From Aestuariivita sp049276915 (lineage in GTDB: Bacteria > Pseudomonadota > Alphaproteobacteria > Rhodobacterales > Rhodobacteraceae): 29,227 bases of DNA. Within the stretch, counting starts at the first letter, position 1; every line of letters starts with the position of its first letter. The position numbers were made by a program, and so were the translations under genes. Location: assembly GCF_049276915.1 (NCBI RefSeq), contig NZ_JBASXK010000150.1:1-29227 (forward strand), in the 5' to 3' direction. Shown here in pieces: positions 8,197-15,447 of the stretch. The notes under the pieces are model-generated. The model saw only the letters and a program-made list of their open reading frames with translations. It was not told the origin of the DNA and searched no databases.

Positions 8197-8990
8197 GATC
8201 TGATAGGTGCCCAGACACGCCAGGGCGCATTGCCCGAGGTCCAAAGCGCATCAAGCATTGTCTTGTCGCGCAGCGTGTCCATTGCCTGCCAAAAGCCATG
8301 ATGGCGCCACAGCGCCAAGTCATTCTGATTGGCCATGGTCTCCATGGGCAGACCTTCAAAGCTGGTGGCATCGCCTTCTATCAGATCAATCACGGAAGGT
8401 TCACAGACCATGAAACCTCCATTGATCCAACGATTGTCGCCGCGCGGCTTTTCCTGGAACCGCGTGACCCGCGACCCCTCGACGCCCAAAGCGCCAAATC
8501 GGCCAGCGGGCTGGATCGCTGTCAGCGTGGCCTTGCAGCCCTCGGCACGGTGATGATCAATCAAAGCCGAGATATCCACGTCACTGACCCCGTCTCCGTA
8601 GGTCAGGCAGAATGTCTCGGTCAGATGTTGAGCCACGCGCCGGATACGTCCGCCGGTCTGGGTCATCTCGCCTGTATCGACCAGAGTGACTTTCCAGGGC
8701 TCTGCGCTCTGATTGTGAACTTCCATGGAATTGTTGGACAGATCAATCGTCACATCCGACATATGCAGGAAGTAATTGGCGAAATATTCCTTGATCATGT
8801 AGCCTTTGTAACCGCAGCAGATCACGAAATCCGTGATGCCGTGATGACCGTAAATCTTCATGATATGCCACAGGATCGGCCGCCCGCCGATCTCGATCAT
8901 TGGTTTTGGACGCAGATGCGACTCCTCGCTGATGCGCGTTCCCAATCCACCTGCCAAAATCACCGCTTTCAAAATCCGGCGCTCCTGCAT
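8193..8990 (-). CDS. rfbF: Glucose-1-phosphate cytidylyltransferase
   Basis: This 265-residue nucleotidyltransferase begins LKAVILAGGLGTRISEES with LRPKPMIEIGG (26-36), the phosphate- and CTP-binding signature of RfbF. Further family marks are TYGDGVSDVD and the late GGFMV...TSFEGLPM...LALWRHHGFWQAMDTLRD stretch, where the ending distinguishes it from RmlA. It makes CDP-glucose from CTP and glucose 1-phosphate, the first step of the CDP-6-deoxyhexose route completed by rfbG. The ATG at 8990 has AAGG six bases upstream. It is first in its operon and diverges from bmt over a 194-bp gap. Confidence 0.94.
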   Translation of the reverse strand: MQERRILKAVILAGGLGTRISEESHLRPKPMIEIGGRPILWHIMKIYGHHGITDFVICCGYKGYMIKEYFANYFLHMSDVTIDLSNNSMEVHNQSAEPWKVTLVDTGEMTQTGGRIRRVAQHLTETFCLTYGDGVSDVDISALIDHHRAEGCKATLTAIQPAGRFGALGVEGSRVTRFQEKPRGDNRWINGGFMVCEPSVIDLIEGDATSFEGLPMETMANQNDLALWRHHGFWQAMDTLRDKTMLDALWTSGNAPWRVWAPIRS

Positions 8991-9138
8991 CGCTTGCCTT
9001 GCTGTGTCGATACACGTTGCACCTGCTGCTCACAAGTCTTGGGAGGTCTGTGTGCCCCTGCACCAATCCGGCTCATCATTAAAATGAATAATTCGCGATT
9101 GCACCGACCCATGCGACCTGTCACAGCAAACCCGGTTT

Positions 9139-9157
9139 TGGCGCATGTTCTGCGCCA
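9139..9157 (+). repeat. Perfect 7-bp inverted repeat in the bmt leader
   Basis: TGGCGCA and TGCGCCA flank a 5-base TGTTC loop, forming a perfect 7-bp stem that ends 27 nt before the bmt start. It could be a leader hairpin or an operator half-site pair; no T-tract follows, so a terminator is unlikely. The rest of the 8991-9184 gap holds an AT-rich patch near 9078-9092 that may carry promoter elements, but no clear consensus pair. I found no match to SAM or SAH riboswitch sequences that I know. Confidence 0.5.
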
Positions 9158-9184
9158 GGCACACCGCCAACCGAAAGGAACAAG

Positions 9185-10204
9185 ATGACTGACGCATTGT
9201 CCAAAATGCTGGCAAGCCATGATGTGCTGCTTGCCGATGGGGCCACGGGTACAAACCTGTTCAACATGGGCCTGATGTCGGGCGATGCGCCAGAGTTGTG
9301 GAACACCGATGAGCCGGCCAAGATCCGCGCGCTCTATCAGGGCTCGGTGGATGCGGGCAGCGATCTGTTCCTGACCAACACATTTGGCGGCAATGCCTCG
9401 CGCCTGAAATTGCATGATGCCCAGGGTCGCGTGCGCGAACTCAACCGCGTGGGTGCGGAAATCGGCCGTGATGTCGCTGACAAGGCAAGCCGGAAAATCG
9501 TTGTGGCCGGCTCGGTCGGCCCAACCGGTGAGATCATGGAACCGGTCGGGGCGCTGAGCCATGCGCTTGCAGTCGAAATCTTTCACGAACAGGCAGACGG
9601 CCTCAAGGAAGGCGGCGCTGATCTGTGCTGGCTCGAGACGATTTCGGCCCCAGAAGAATACCGCGCCGCCGCCGAAGCCTTTGCGCTGGCTGGCATGCCT
9701 TGGGTCGGCACGATGAGTTTCGACACTGCCGGGCGCACGATGATGGGCATGACCTCGGCCGACATGGTGCAGATGGTCGAATCCCTGCCAAACGCTCCGC
9801 TGGCGTTCGGAGCCAACTGCGGAACCGGTGCGTCCGACCTCTTGCGCACGGTCCTGGGATTTTCAGCGCAAGGTACCGAGCGCCCGATTGTGGCAAAAGG
9901 AAATGCGGGCATTCCCAAATATGTCGATGGTCACATCCATTATGACGGCACGCCTGAACTGATGGGCGATTACGCGGTGATGGCGCGCGACAGCGGCGCA
10001 AAGATTGTCGGTGGATGCTGTGGCACCATGCCAGAGCATCTGAGGAAAATGCGCGAAGCGCTGGATACACGCCCGCGCGGCTCGCGCCCCGAACTGGATG
10101 AAATCACTGCACGGCTGGGGGCGTTCTCTTCGGCCAGCGATGGTACAGGCGACGATGACGGGGCACCGACGCGCGAACGTCGCGGTCGGCGTCGCAAAAG
10201 CTGA
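9185..10204 (+). CDS. bmt: Betaine-homocysteine S-methyltransferase (zinc homocysteine methyltransferase)
   Basis: The 339-residue protein has the homocysteine-binding S-methyltransferase TIM barrel. LLADGATGTNL (15-25) is the entry motif, LTNTFGGN (63-70) and GSVGPTGE (109-116) line the barrel, and the three zinc ligands are Cys212 in GANCGTG and Cys278/Cys279 in GGCCGT. In roseobacters this lineage (Bmt) moves a methyl group from glycine betaine to homocysteine, giving dimethylglycine and methionine; DMSP can also be a donor in some members. AAAGGAACAAG before the ATG is a good ribosome-binding site. The last 11 residues (TRERRGRRRKS) are an arginine-rich tail beyond the catalytic barrel. 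It stands alone on its strand, without the rest of a betaine-degradation operon in view. Confidence 0.9.
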   Translation: MTDALSKMLASHDVLLADGATGTNLFNMGLMSGDAPELWNTDEPAKIRALYQGSVDAGSDLFLTNTFGGNASRLKLHDAQGRVRELNRVGAEIGRDVADKASRKIVVAGSVGPTGEIMEPVGALSHALAVEIFHEQADGLKEGGADLCWLETISAPEEYRAAAEAFALAGMPWVGTMSFDTAGRTMMGMTSADMVQMVESLPNAPLAFGANCGTGASDLLRTVLGFSAQGTERPIVAKGNAGIPKYVDGHIHYDGTPELMGDYAVMARDSGAKIVGGCCGTMPEHLRKMREALDTRPRGSRPELDEITARLGAFSSASDGTGDDDGAPTRERRGRRRKS

Positions 10205-10216
10205 ACAGCCTTGATC

Positions 10217-10237
10217 GGGCCGGGGCAATCCCGGTCC
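10217..10237 (+). terminator. Possible terminator hairpin after bmt
   Basis: An 8-bp stem (GGGCCGGG with CCCGGTCC, one G-T pair) around a GCAAT loop lies 12 nt after the bmt stop. No T-tract follows, so it may be a weak or Rho-assisted end, or merely stabilise the 3' end. The rest of the convergent gap to 10330 also has a CCCGG/CCGGG pair around CACGTG near 10281-10299. Confidence 0.5.
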
Positions 10238-10330
10238 TGTCAGTGTCACAACCCGGTTCTTGAAGCTTTTGTCCGAAAGGCCCGGAACCACGTGCCGGGG
10301 AAACAAACCGACGCGTGCAACAGGACGTGT

Positions 10331-11374
10331 TCACCCCTTGGCACGCTGCAACATGCCAAAGAGGTCACGCGGATCATCCGGATCGGCCAGCAGATCCAAC
10401 TCGTGATAGAGCCCCGAGCCCTCCAGTTGATCACGCACGTAACGCAGAGCGCTGAAATCCTCGATTGCAAAGCCGACGCTGTCAAAAAGCGTAATCTGCG
10501 CATCATATACGCGCCCTGCCGCCTGCCCTGTCATGACTTGCCACAGCTCGGTCACGGGATGATCGGCCTCAAGCTGCTGTATTTCGCCTTCCACCCGTGT
10601 TTGCGCAGGATATTCCACAAAAATACCGGCGCGGTGCAAGATACCCGGAGCCAGCTCGGTCTTGCCGGGGCAATCACCGCCAATGGCGTTGATATGAACT
10701 CCGGGGCCGATCATGTTGTCCGAAAGGATGGTGGCACAGGCCTTGTCCGCCGTGCAGGTGGTGATGATCTGCGCGCCCTCGATCGCCTCTTCTGCCGATG
10801 CACAGATAACCACGTTCAGCCCCGTGCCTTGCAGATTGCGCGCGGCTTTGGCCGTGGCTGCGGGATCAATGTCCCAAAGCCGAACCGAGGTCACACCTAC
10901 AATGGCCTGCATGGCAAGGCTTTGAAATTCCGATTGCGCACCATTGCCGATCATCGCCATGACCCGCGCATTCCCGGGGGCAAGATATCGCGCCACAAGC
11001 CCCGAAGTCGCAGCCGTACGCATTGCCGTCAGCATCGTCATTTCACTCAGCAATACCGGGTATCCCGTGCCCACATCGGCAAGCAAACCAAAGGCCGTGA
11101 CGGTCTGCAATCCGTCCCGGGTGTTCTTGGGATGACCGTTGACGTATTTGAATCCATAGACAGCGCCATCGGACGTCGGCATCAGTTCAATCACACCTTC
11201 GGCGGAATGCGAGGCGATGCGGGGCGTCTTGTCAAACAGTTCCCAACGTTTGAAATCCGCCTCGATGTAATCGGCAAGGCCACGCAGCATATCCGTCACG
11301 CCAACCCGGTGGATCAGTTGCATCATGTGATCAACCGAAACGAACGGCACCAGAGCCTTGTCGGACGGGGACAT
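10331..11374 (-). CDS. ocd: Ornithine cyclodeaminase
   Basis: The 347-residue protein belongs to the ornithine cyclodeaminase/mu-crystallin family. GFKYVNGHPKNT (74-85), SEMTMLTAMRTAATS (110-124), GNGAQSE in the NAD-binding domain (143-149) and NAIGGDCPGKTEL with the catalytic Asp234 all fit a true cyclodeaminase rather than a mu-crystallin or alanine dehydrogenase member. It converts L-ornithine to L-proline and ammonia using NAD. The start at 11374 is set by AAGGAGAG seven bases upstream; the longer frame adds 13 residues without such a site. It follows arginase after 10 nt in the same operon, giving the two-step route from arginine to proline. Confidence 0.94.
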   Translation of the reverse strand: MSPSDKALVPFVSVDHMMQLIHRVGVTDMLRGLADYIEADFKRWELFDKTPRIASHSAEGVIELMPTSDGAVYGFKYVNGHPKNTRDGLQTVTAFGLLADVGTGYPVLLSEMTMLTAMRTAATSGLVARYLAPGNARVMAMIGNGAQSEFQSLAMQAIVGVTSVRLWDIDPAATAKAARNLQGTGLNVVICASAEEAIEGAQIITTCTADKACATILSDNMIGPGVHINAIGGDCPGKTELAPGILHRAGIFVEYPAQTRVEGEIQQLEADHPVTELWQVMTGQAAGRVYDAQITLFDSVGFAIEDFSALRYVRDQLEGSGLYHELDLLADPDDPRDLFGMLQRAKG

Positions 11375-11384
11375 TGTACTCTCC

Positions 11385-12305
11385 TTAAGCATAGGCGCGT
11401 GTCGGGCGGTCAAAGACGCGCCGTCCCAAGGCCGATGCGCAAAGGTCCACCATCAACTGCGCTGTCCGCCCGCGCTCATCCAGAAACGGGTTCAGTTCGA
11501 CCAGATCCATCGAGGTCAGCAGACCGCTGTCATGCAGCATCTCCATCACCAGATGCCCTTCGCGGATCGTTGCGCCACCGGGGACCGTGGTGCCCACAGC
11601 AGGAGCAATGCCAGGATCAAGAAAATCCACATCAAGGCTTACATGCAAAACACCATTGGCCGCGCGCACACGCTCAAGGAACGCGCTGAGCGGACGGGCT
11701 ATGCCGGTCTCGTCAATCTCACGCATGTCATGGCGATGAATGGCCGTGCCCTCCAACATCGCCCGTTCGCCCGCATCCACCGAACGCAGCCCGATCATGC
11801 AGACCTGATCCTGAGGCACCGGAGCGCTGAGTTCGGGAAATCCCGCAAACCCTGGCTGACCCGTCACATAGGCCACGGGCGTACCATGAAGATTCCCGCT
11901 TTCGGTGGTTGCAGGCGTGTGGAAATCGGAATGCGCGTCCAGCCACAGCACGAACTGCGGCCGCCCCAAACTGGCGGCATGACGCGCCACACCGGCCACG
12001 GATCCAAGCGACATACTGTGATCTCCGCCAAGAAAGATCGGCACGCCTGTTGCAGCAGCGTCTTGGGCGACGCGGACCAGACGATGCGTCCAACCAATCG
12101 TTTCGTTCAGCGCATGGATTCGATCACCTGGCGTATCCGCTTGATGGCTGGCTGGCGTCAGATTTCCCCAGTCCTGCACCTTGTGACCAAGATCTCCAAG
12201 CGCGCGCGTCAATCCCGCCGTGCGATAAGCATCAGGCCCCATGAGGCAACCCGCACGCCGTTTACCGCTGTCAACGGGCGCTCCGATCAGAATGATATTG
12301 GCCAT
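11385..12305 (-). CDS. rocF: Arginase
   Basis: The 306-residue protein has all ureohydrolase metal motifs: GGDHSMSLG (93-101, His96), DAHSDFH (123-129) and SLDVDFLDP (223-231), the set of Asp/His residues that binds the two manganese ions. The N-terminal ILIGAPVDSGKRRAGCLMGPDA and the HGTPVAYV segment are typical of arginase rather than agmatinase. It cleaves arginine to ornithine and urea. It is first in the operon, with ornithine cyclodeaminase next, and diverges from an Lrp/AsnC regulator. A TATAAT element 19 nt upstream of the start and two inverted repeats in the shared promoter region suggest control by that regulator. Confidence 0.95.
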   Translation of the reverse strand: MANIILIGAPVDSGKRRAGCLMGPDAYRTAGLTRALGDLGHKVQDWGNLTPASHQADTPGDRIHALNETIGWTHRLVRVAQDAAATGVPIFLGGDHSMSLGSVAGVARHAASLGRPQFVLWLDAHSDFHTPATTESGNLHGTPVAYVTGQPGFAGFPELSAPVPQDQVCMIGLRSVDAGERAMLEGTAIHRHDMREIDETGIARPLSAFLERVRAANGVLHVSLDVDFLDPGIAPAVGTTVPGGATIREGHLVMEMLHDSGLLTSMDLVELNPFLDERGRTAQLMVDLCASALGRRVFDRPTRAYA

Positions 12306-12324
12306 GATCTCTCATCGAGTTTTC

Positions 12325-12330
12325 ATTATA
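12325..12330 (-). promoter_or_regulatory. Probable -10 element of the arginase operon
   Basis: Read leftward, this is an exact TATAAT hexamer 19 nt upstream of the arginase ATG. At a 17-bp spacing the -35 position holds TTCGGA, which agrees with TTGACA in only three positions, so the promoter probably needs activation. The hexamer overlaps the left arm of the inverted repeat at 12328-12344. Confidence 0.5.
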
Positions 12331-12344
12331 GTTGCTGGAACTAT
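12328..12344. promoter_or_regulatory. Perfect inverted repeat, candidate Lrp/AsnC operator
   Basis: ATAGTTgctggAACTAT is a perfect 6-5-6 inverted repeat between two divergent genes, one of which encodes an Lrp/AsnC-family regulator. Size and AT-rich arms resemble Lrp-family half-sites. It overlaps the arginase -10 element. Confidence 0.5.
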
Positions 12345-12352
12345 CTGTCCGA

Positions 12353-12365
12353 ATTGTGGTACAAT
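12353..12365. promoter_or_regulatory. Second inverted repeat overlapping a probable -10 of the regulator gene
   Basis: ATTGTggtACAAT is a perfect 5-3-5 inverted repeat. Its right arm with the preceding T forms TACAAT (12360-12365), a good -10 hexamer for rightward transcription of the regulator gene, with translation starting 53 nt downstream at 12419. Its spacing from the first repeat (centres about 23 bp apart) suggests two operator units on nearby helix faces. No good -35 was seen. Confidence 0.45.
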
Positions 12366-12418
12366 GAATGGACCATTTTGCCCAATTCGACGGCAAACCT
12401 ATCAAAACGGAATTCATA

Positions 12419-12844
12419 ATGGACAAAACGGACGAGCATCTTGTGGCCGCCTTGCGCCATGATGCCCGCGCATCTCTGTCGGAACTGGCGCAGCGACTCG
12501 GGCTGTCGCGCACCACGGTGCGCAGCCGGATCGACCGCCTGAAACAACGCGGGGATGTGCTGGGATTCACCGTGGTGCTGCGCGATGACACCCGCGCAGA
12601 TCCGGTGCGGGGTTTGATGATGATCGGTATCGAGGGCCGCGGCACTGAACGTATCGTGCGCCAGTTGCAGGGCCTGGCCGAGGTGCGTGCGATCCATTCG
12701 ACCAATGGGCGCTGGGATCTCATCGTCGAGTTGGGAACTCAGACCCTCGAGGCTCTGGATGCGGTTCTCGTCAAGATCCGCCGGTTTGAAGGGGTGAGCA
12801 CGTCAGAAACCAACCTTCTGTTGGCGACGCGCAAGGCCGTCTGA
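12419..12844 (+). CDS. Lrp/AsnC family transcriptional regulator
   Basis: From the ATG at 12419 the protein has 141 residues, normal for a compact Lrp/AsnC protein. A winged helix-turn-helix (LSELAQRLGLSRTTVRSRIDRL, split as helices about 20-41) is followed by a strand linker GFTVVLR and a RAM ligand-binding domain with GLMMIGIEGRG, the STNGRWDLIVELG dimer segment (94-106) and a final LLLATR strand. An in-frame ATG at 12368 would add 17 residues unlike the family, and a likely -10 at 12360-12365 lies too close to it, so the shorter form is preferred. It diverges from arginase-ornithine cyclodeaminase and probably senses arginine, ornithine or a related amino acid to control that operon; the ligand is inferred from position. 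Confidence 0.9.
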   Translation: MDKTDEHLVAALRHDARASLSELAQRLGLSRTTVRSRIDRLKQRGDVLGFTVVLRDDTRADPVRGLMMIGIEGRGTERIVRQLQGLAEVRAIHSTNGRWDLIVELGTQTLEALDAVLVKIRRFEGVSTSETNLLLATRKAV

Positions 12845-12867
12845 GGAAAAACCGCCGCCCAAGCGCG

Positions 12868-13329
12868 TCAAGGCGTGCGCGTTGCAGCCAAAACCCACAA
12901 TACAGCCAGCCCCAGAGCCGCCACAGCGTTCCAACTGGCCATGGACAGACCCAGCATCTGCCAGGCGACCTCGTCACAGCGCACAAGCGGAGCGGTCATG
13001 ATCTGTTCAAACAACTCTTCGGGGCTGAGCGAGCCGATGTCAGCTCCGGAACAGGTCGATGGGCCCTGCCACCATCCACGCTCGACGCCGGTGTGATAAA
13101 GGCCAATGCCCGCTGTCGTCAGCGCCGCCAAAGCACCCAGCCACGCCAGCGCCCTGCCCCCCAAGACCAGTGCCAGACCCCCCAACACGATTGCCGCACC
13201 ATGGGGCCAACGCTGCCAGATGCACAAGGCACAGGGAGCCATTCCGCCGATGTGCTGAAACGCGTAGGCCGCCAGAAGCAAAGCGGCAGAACCGCCCGCT
13301 GCCAGTACGATACAGAACTCGCGCGTCAC
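12868..13329 (-). CDS. dsbB: Disulfide bond formation protein DsbB-like
   Basis: The 153-residue inner-membrane protein has four hydrophobic segments (about 5-24, 44-57, 60-78, 126-149). The first periplasmic loop carries Cys33-x2-Cys36 in APCALCIWQRWPH, the redox pair facing the quinone, and the second loop carries Cys93 and Cys118 (STCSGAD, VRCDE). This four-cysteine pattern is that of DsbB, which reoxidises DsbA and passes electrons to quinone. The GTG at 13329 overlaps the stop of the upstream yqaA-like gene as GTGA; the longer open frame only reads antisense-like sequence over that gene. It converges with the Lrp-type gene over 23 bp, where no terminator is evident. Confidence 0.92.
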   Translation of the reverse strand: MTREFCIVLAAGGSAALLLAAYAFQHIGGMAPCALCIWQRWPHGAAIVLGGLALVLGGRALAWLGALAALTTAGIGLYHTGVERGWWQGPSTCSGADIGSLSPEELFEQIMTAPLVRCDEVAWQMLGLSMASWNAVAALGLAVLWVLAATRTP

Positions 13330-13904
13330 AATAGCCCCACCGCAAAGAAACCACCAACCAGCAGGATGATGAACAGGGTAAACATCAGGCCCAGACGCCG
13401 CTCGATGAAATCCCGGATCGGCTCGCCATATTTCCACAGCAAGCCTGCCACGATAAAGAAACGCAAGCCACGCGCCAGAATTGAGGTTGCCACAAAGATT
13501 CCCAACGGCATGCCAGTCCAGCCAGACATGATGGTGATCACCTTATAGGGGAATGGCGTGATTCCCGCAGTCAACACGGCCCAGAACCCGAAATCGTTGA
13601 ACCGCGTGTTGAACGCTTCCATCGCGCTGCCCTTGCCAAGTGCTGTGAGGATGGGCTGGCCCAGCCCCTCATAGGCAAACGCGCCGATCGCATACCCCAT
13701 AACGCCGCCCAAGACCGACGAAACCAGCGCCACCAGAGCAATCAACCACGCGCGCGATGGACGGGCCAGGATCATCGGGATCATCAAGACATCGGGCGGA
13801 ATCGGAAAGACCGAGCTTTCGATAAAGGCCACAGCGGCCAACACCCAGAGCGCGCGCGGATGATCGGCCATCGCAATGGTCCAATCGTATAGCCTACGGA
13901 TCAT
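13326..13904 (-). CDS. YqaA / SNARE-associated (VTT, DedA-like) membrane protein
   Basis: The 192-residue protein shows VTT-domain marks: AVAFIESSVFPIPPDVLMIPM (about 24-44) with the FPIPPD re-entrant loop, GGVMGYAIGAFAYEGLG (66-82), then FWAVLTAGITPFPYKVITIMSG (107-128) and ILARGLRFFIVAGLL (142-156). There are about five hydrophobic segments. VTT proteins are membrane proteins related to DedA, some of which act in lipid scrambling or undecaprenyl-phosphate recycling; no specific role is assigned here. AGGAGA precedes the ATG. It is followed by dsbB with a 4-nt overlap and preceded by the HNH gene after 52 bp, all leftward. Confidence 0.88.
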   Translation of the reverse strand: MIRRLYDWTIAMADHPRALWVLAAVAFIESSVFPIPPDVLMIPMILARPSRAWLIALVALVSSVLGGVMGYAIGAFAYEGLGQPILTALGKGSAMEAFNTRFNDFGFWAVLTAGITPFPYKVITIMSGWTGMPLGIFVATSILARGLRFFIVAGLLWKYGEPIRDFIERRLGLMFTLFIILLVGGFFAVGLL

Positions 13905-13956
13905 GCCAGTCTCCTGCCCTCAGCGCTTTGGTCGTCGTGGTCAATCACGCCGGCGA

Positions 13957-14553
13957 TCAGGCGTCAAGCTCGGCATCCCAATACAGGAAATCCATCCAGC
14001 TTTCATGCAGGTGATTGGGCGGGAATTTCCGGCCCATGTTGCGCAGTTCTTCGGCCCCCGGCGGACGCGGAGGTTTGCGCAAGGCCAGCCCAGACTGTCG
14101 CAGAGACTTGGACCCTTTGCGCAAATTGCAGGGTGCACAGGCGGCAACCACATTCTGCCAACTGGTCACCCCACCGCTGGCACGCGGCACCACGTGATCA
14201 AAGGTCAACTCACCCTTGGCACCGCAGTACTGACAGCGAAATTCGTCCCTCAGAAATAAATTAAAGCGCGTGAAGGCCACGCGCTTTTGAGGTTTGACAT
14301 AGTCTTTCAAGACAACAACCGAGGGTATCCTGATCTGGGTACTGGGAGATCTGACCACCTCGTCATATTCGGCGACAATATCGACCCGGTCCAGCCACGC
14401 CGCCTTGACCGCATCCTGCCAAGGCCAGAGCGAAAGCGGATAATACGACAGGGGGCGATAATCCGCATTCAGCACCAGCGCGGGGTGCTGTTTCAGCGCT
14501 CCGGGTTCGCGTACAAAATCCGTCCTGAAATCGCCATCCATGTTGGAGTCCAT
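13957..14553 (-). CDS. HNH endonuclease family protein
   Basis: The 198-residue form has an HNH fold: a zinc pair CQYC (107-110) and CAPC (139-142), the catalytic DHVVPR (119-124, Asp-His) and WQN(V) with Asn134. A conserved upstream part (PALVLNADYRPLSYYPLSLWPW) is shared by a widespread chromosomal family in Rhodobacteraceae, so this looks like a stable host gene and not part of a homing element. Its biological role is not known to me. Start choice is uncertain: GTG 14583, ATG 14553 and ATG 14541 are in frame and none has an ideal ribosome-binding site; relatives generally begin near MDGDFR (14541). Confidence 0.87.
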   Translation of the reverse strand: MDSNMDGDFRTDFVREPGALKQHPALVLNADYRPLSYYPLSLWPWQDAVKAAWLDRVDIVAEYDEVVRSPSTQIRIPSVVVLKDYVKPQKRVAFTRFNLFLRDEFRCQYCGAKGELTFDHVVPRASGGVTSWQNVVAACAPCNLRKGSKSLRQSGLALRKPPRPPGAEELRNMGRKFPPNHLHESWMDFLYWDAELDA

Positions 14554-14873
14554 CCTCACCCTGTCTGCCCGTTCCTGCGGCACCAGAGCGGGGAGACCCG
14601 CCCCAGCTTGTGGATAACTATATATCGTAGCCGCACTGCGGCAAGCCCCATAATGTGCAGTTTTGCGCCAGAGATAACCCCGATCTATGACAACCGCGTG
14701 ACCCCCTGCAGTTCTCCGTCGCAGAATTCAGGGAAAACCGGACAGCATGCAGGCGCGGAAAGGCCGGGGCGCGTCGGTTCTACACTGTCCCTGCTTGACA
14801 CTGTGCGCTGACGCCTCCCCCCGCGCAACGCCTCTCGACACCGGCGGGCGCTTTGCGGCACAACGCATCCAGC
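14554..14873. other. Divergent intergenic region between HNH gene and rluE-like gene
   Basis: About 320 bp without a gene. It holds one exact DnaA-box nonamer (TTATCCACA read leftward, 14609-14617) beside an AT-rich patch, ctatatatcg, that could be the HNH promoter. It also holds a direct repeat of ACACTGT (near 14783 and 14800) that includes a TTGACA hexamer with no good -10 downstream. No further gene or tRNA is seen. Confidence 0.45.
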
Positions 14874-15443
14874 ATGACCCGTCTTATCGCCCTGAACAAA
14901 CCCTTCGACGTGCTCTCGCAATTCACTGATCGTGGCAGCGAGGGCTCCCCCCGTCGCACATTGTCCGATTTTGTCGATGTGCCCGGCGTCTATCCGGCGG
15001 GCCGGCTGGATCGCGACAGCGAAGGGCTGTTGCTGCTGACCGATGATGGCAAGCTGCAGGCGCGGATTTCAAGCCCGCGCCACAAGCTGCCCAAAACCTA
15101 TTTTGCCCAGATCGAAGGAACGCCGGATGATGCCGCGCTTGAGCAGCTGCGCACAGGGGTGACCCTGAAAGACGGCAAGACCCGCCCCGCCAAGGCCCGT
15201 GTCGTCGAGGAACCTCACTGGCTCTGGCCGCGCACACCGCCCATTCGGGTGCGAAAATCCGTGCCGGATACCTGGATCGAGCTGACGATTACCGAGGGGC
15301 GTAACCGTCAGGTACGCCGCATGACCGCCGCTGTGGGTCACCCCACCCTGCGTCTGATCCGCTGGTCGATCGGACATTGGACGCTGGGAAACATCCCGCC
15401 GGGACAGTGGCAGGATGCTCCGCTGCACAGTTTTCGCACCTAG
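14874..15443 (+). CDS. 23S rRNA pseudouridine synthase, RluE-like
   Basis: The 189-residue protein belongs to the RsuA/RluE branch of pseudouridine synthases. It begins LIALNKPFDVLSQFTD, has the catalytic motif AGRLDRDSEGLLLLTDDG (42-59) with Asp46, then KLPKTYFAQI and the end motif TEGRNRQVRRMTAAVGHPTLRLIR. The absence of an N-terminal S4 domain and the short length point to the RluE type, which modifies U2457 of 23S rRNA in E. coli. The ATG at 14874 is preferred over a TTG seven codons upstream. It converges with the carboxylesterase gene, stops 4 bp apart. Confidence 0.9.
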   Translation: MTRLIALNKPFDVLSQFTDRGSEGSPRRTLSDFVDVPGVYPAGRLDRDSEGLLLLTDDGKLQARISSPRHKLPKTYFAQIEGTPDDAALEQLRTGVTLKDGKTRPAKARVVEEPHWLWPRTPPIRVRKSVPDTWIELTITEGRNRQVRRMTAAVGHPTLRLIRWSIGHWTLGNIPPGQWQDAPLHSFRT

Positions 15444-15447
15444 CGGA

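Noticed and set aside
8991..9184. SAM or SAH riboswitch upstream of bmt
   Set aside because: No known conserved core was found; only a simple hairpin is present.
10211..11689. Long rightward open frame of 492 codons
   Set aside because: It is antisense over ornithine cyclodeaminase and arginase, which have clear catalytic motifs; the product is low-complexity Arg/His-rich and unlike a protein family, as expected for a high-GC shadow frame.
12368..12418. Start of the Lrp gene at 12368
   Set aside because: It would begin 2 nt after a likely -10 hexamer and add 17 residues not seen in the family.
13957..14583. HNH gene as a homing endonuclease or mobile element
   Set aside because: No intron, intein or flanking repeats; the protein resembles a stable chromosomal family.
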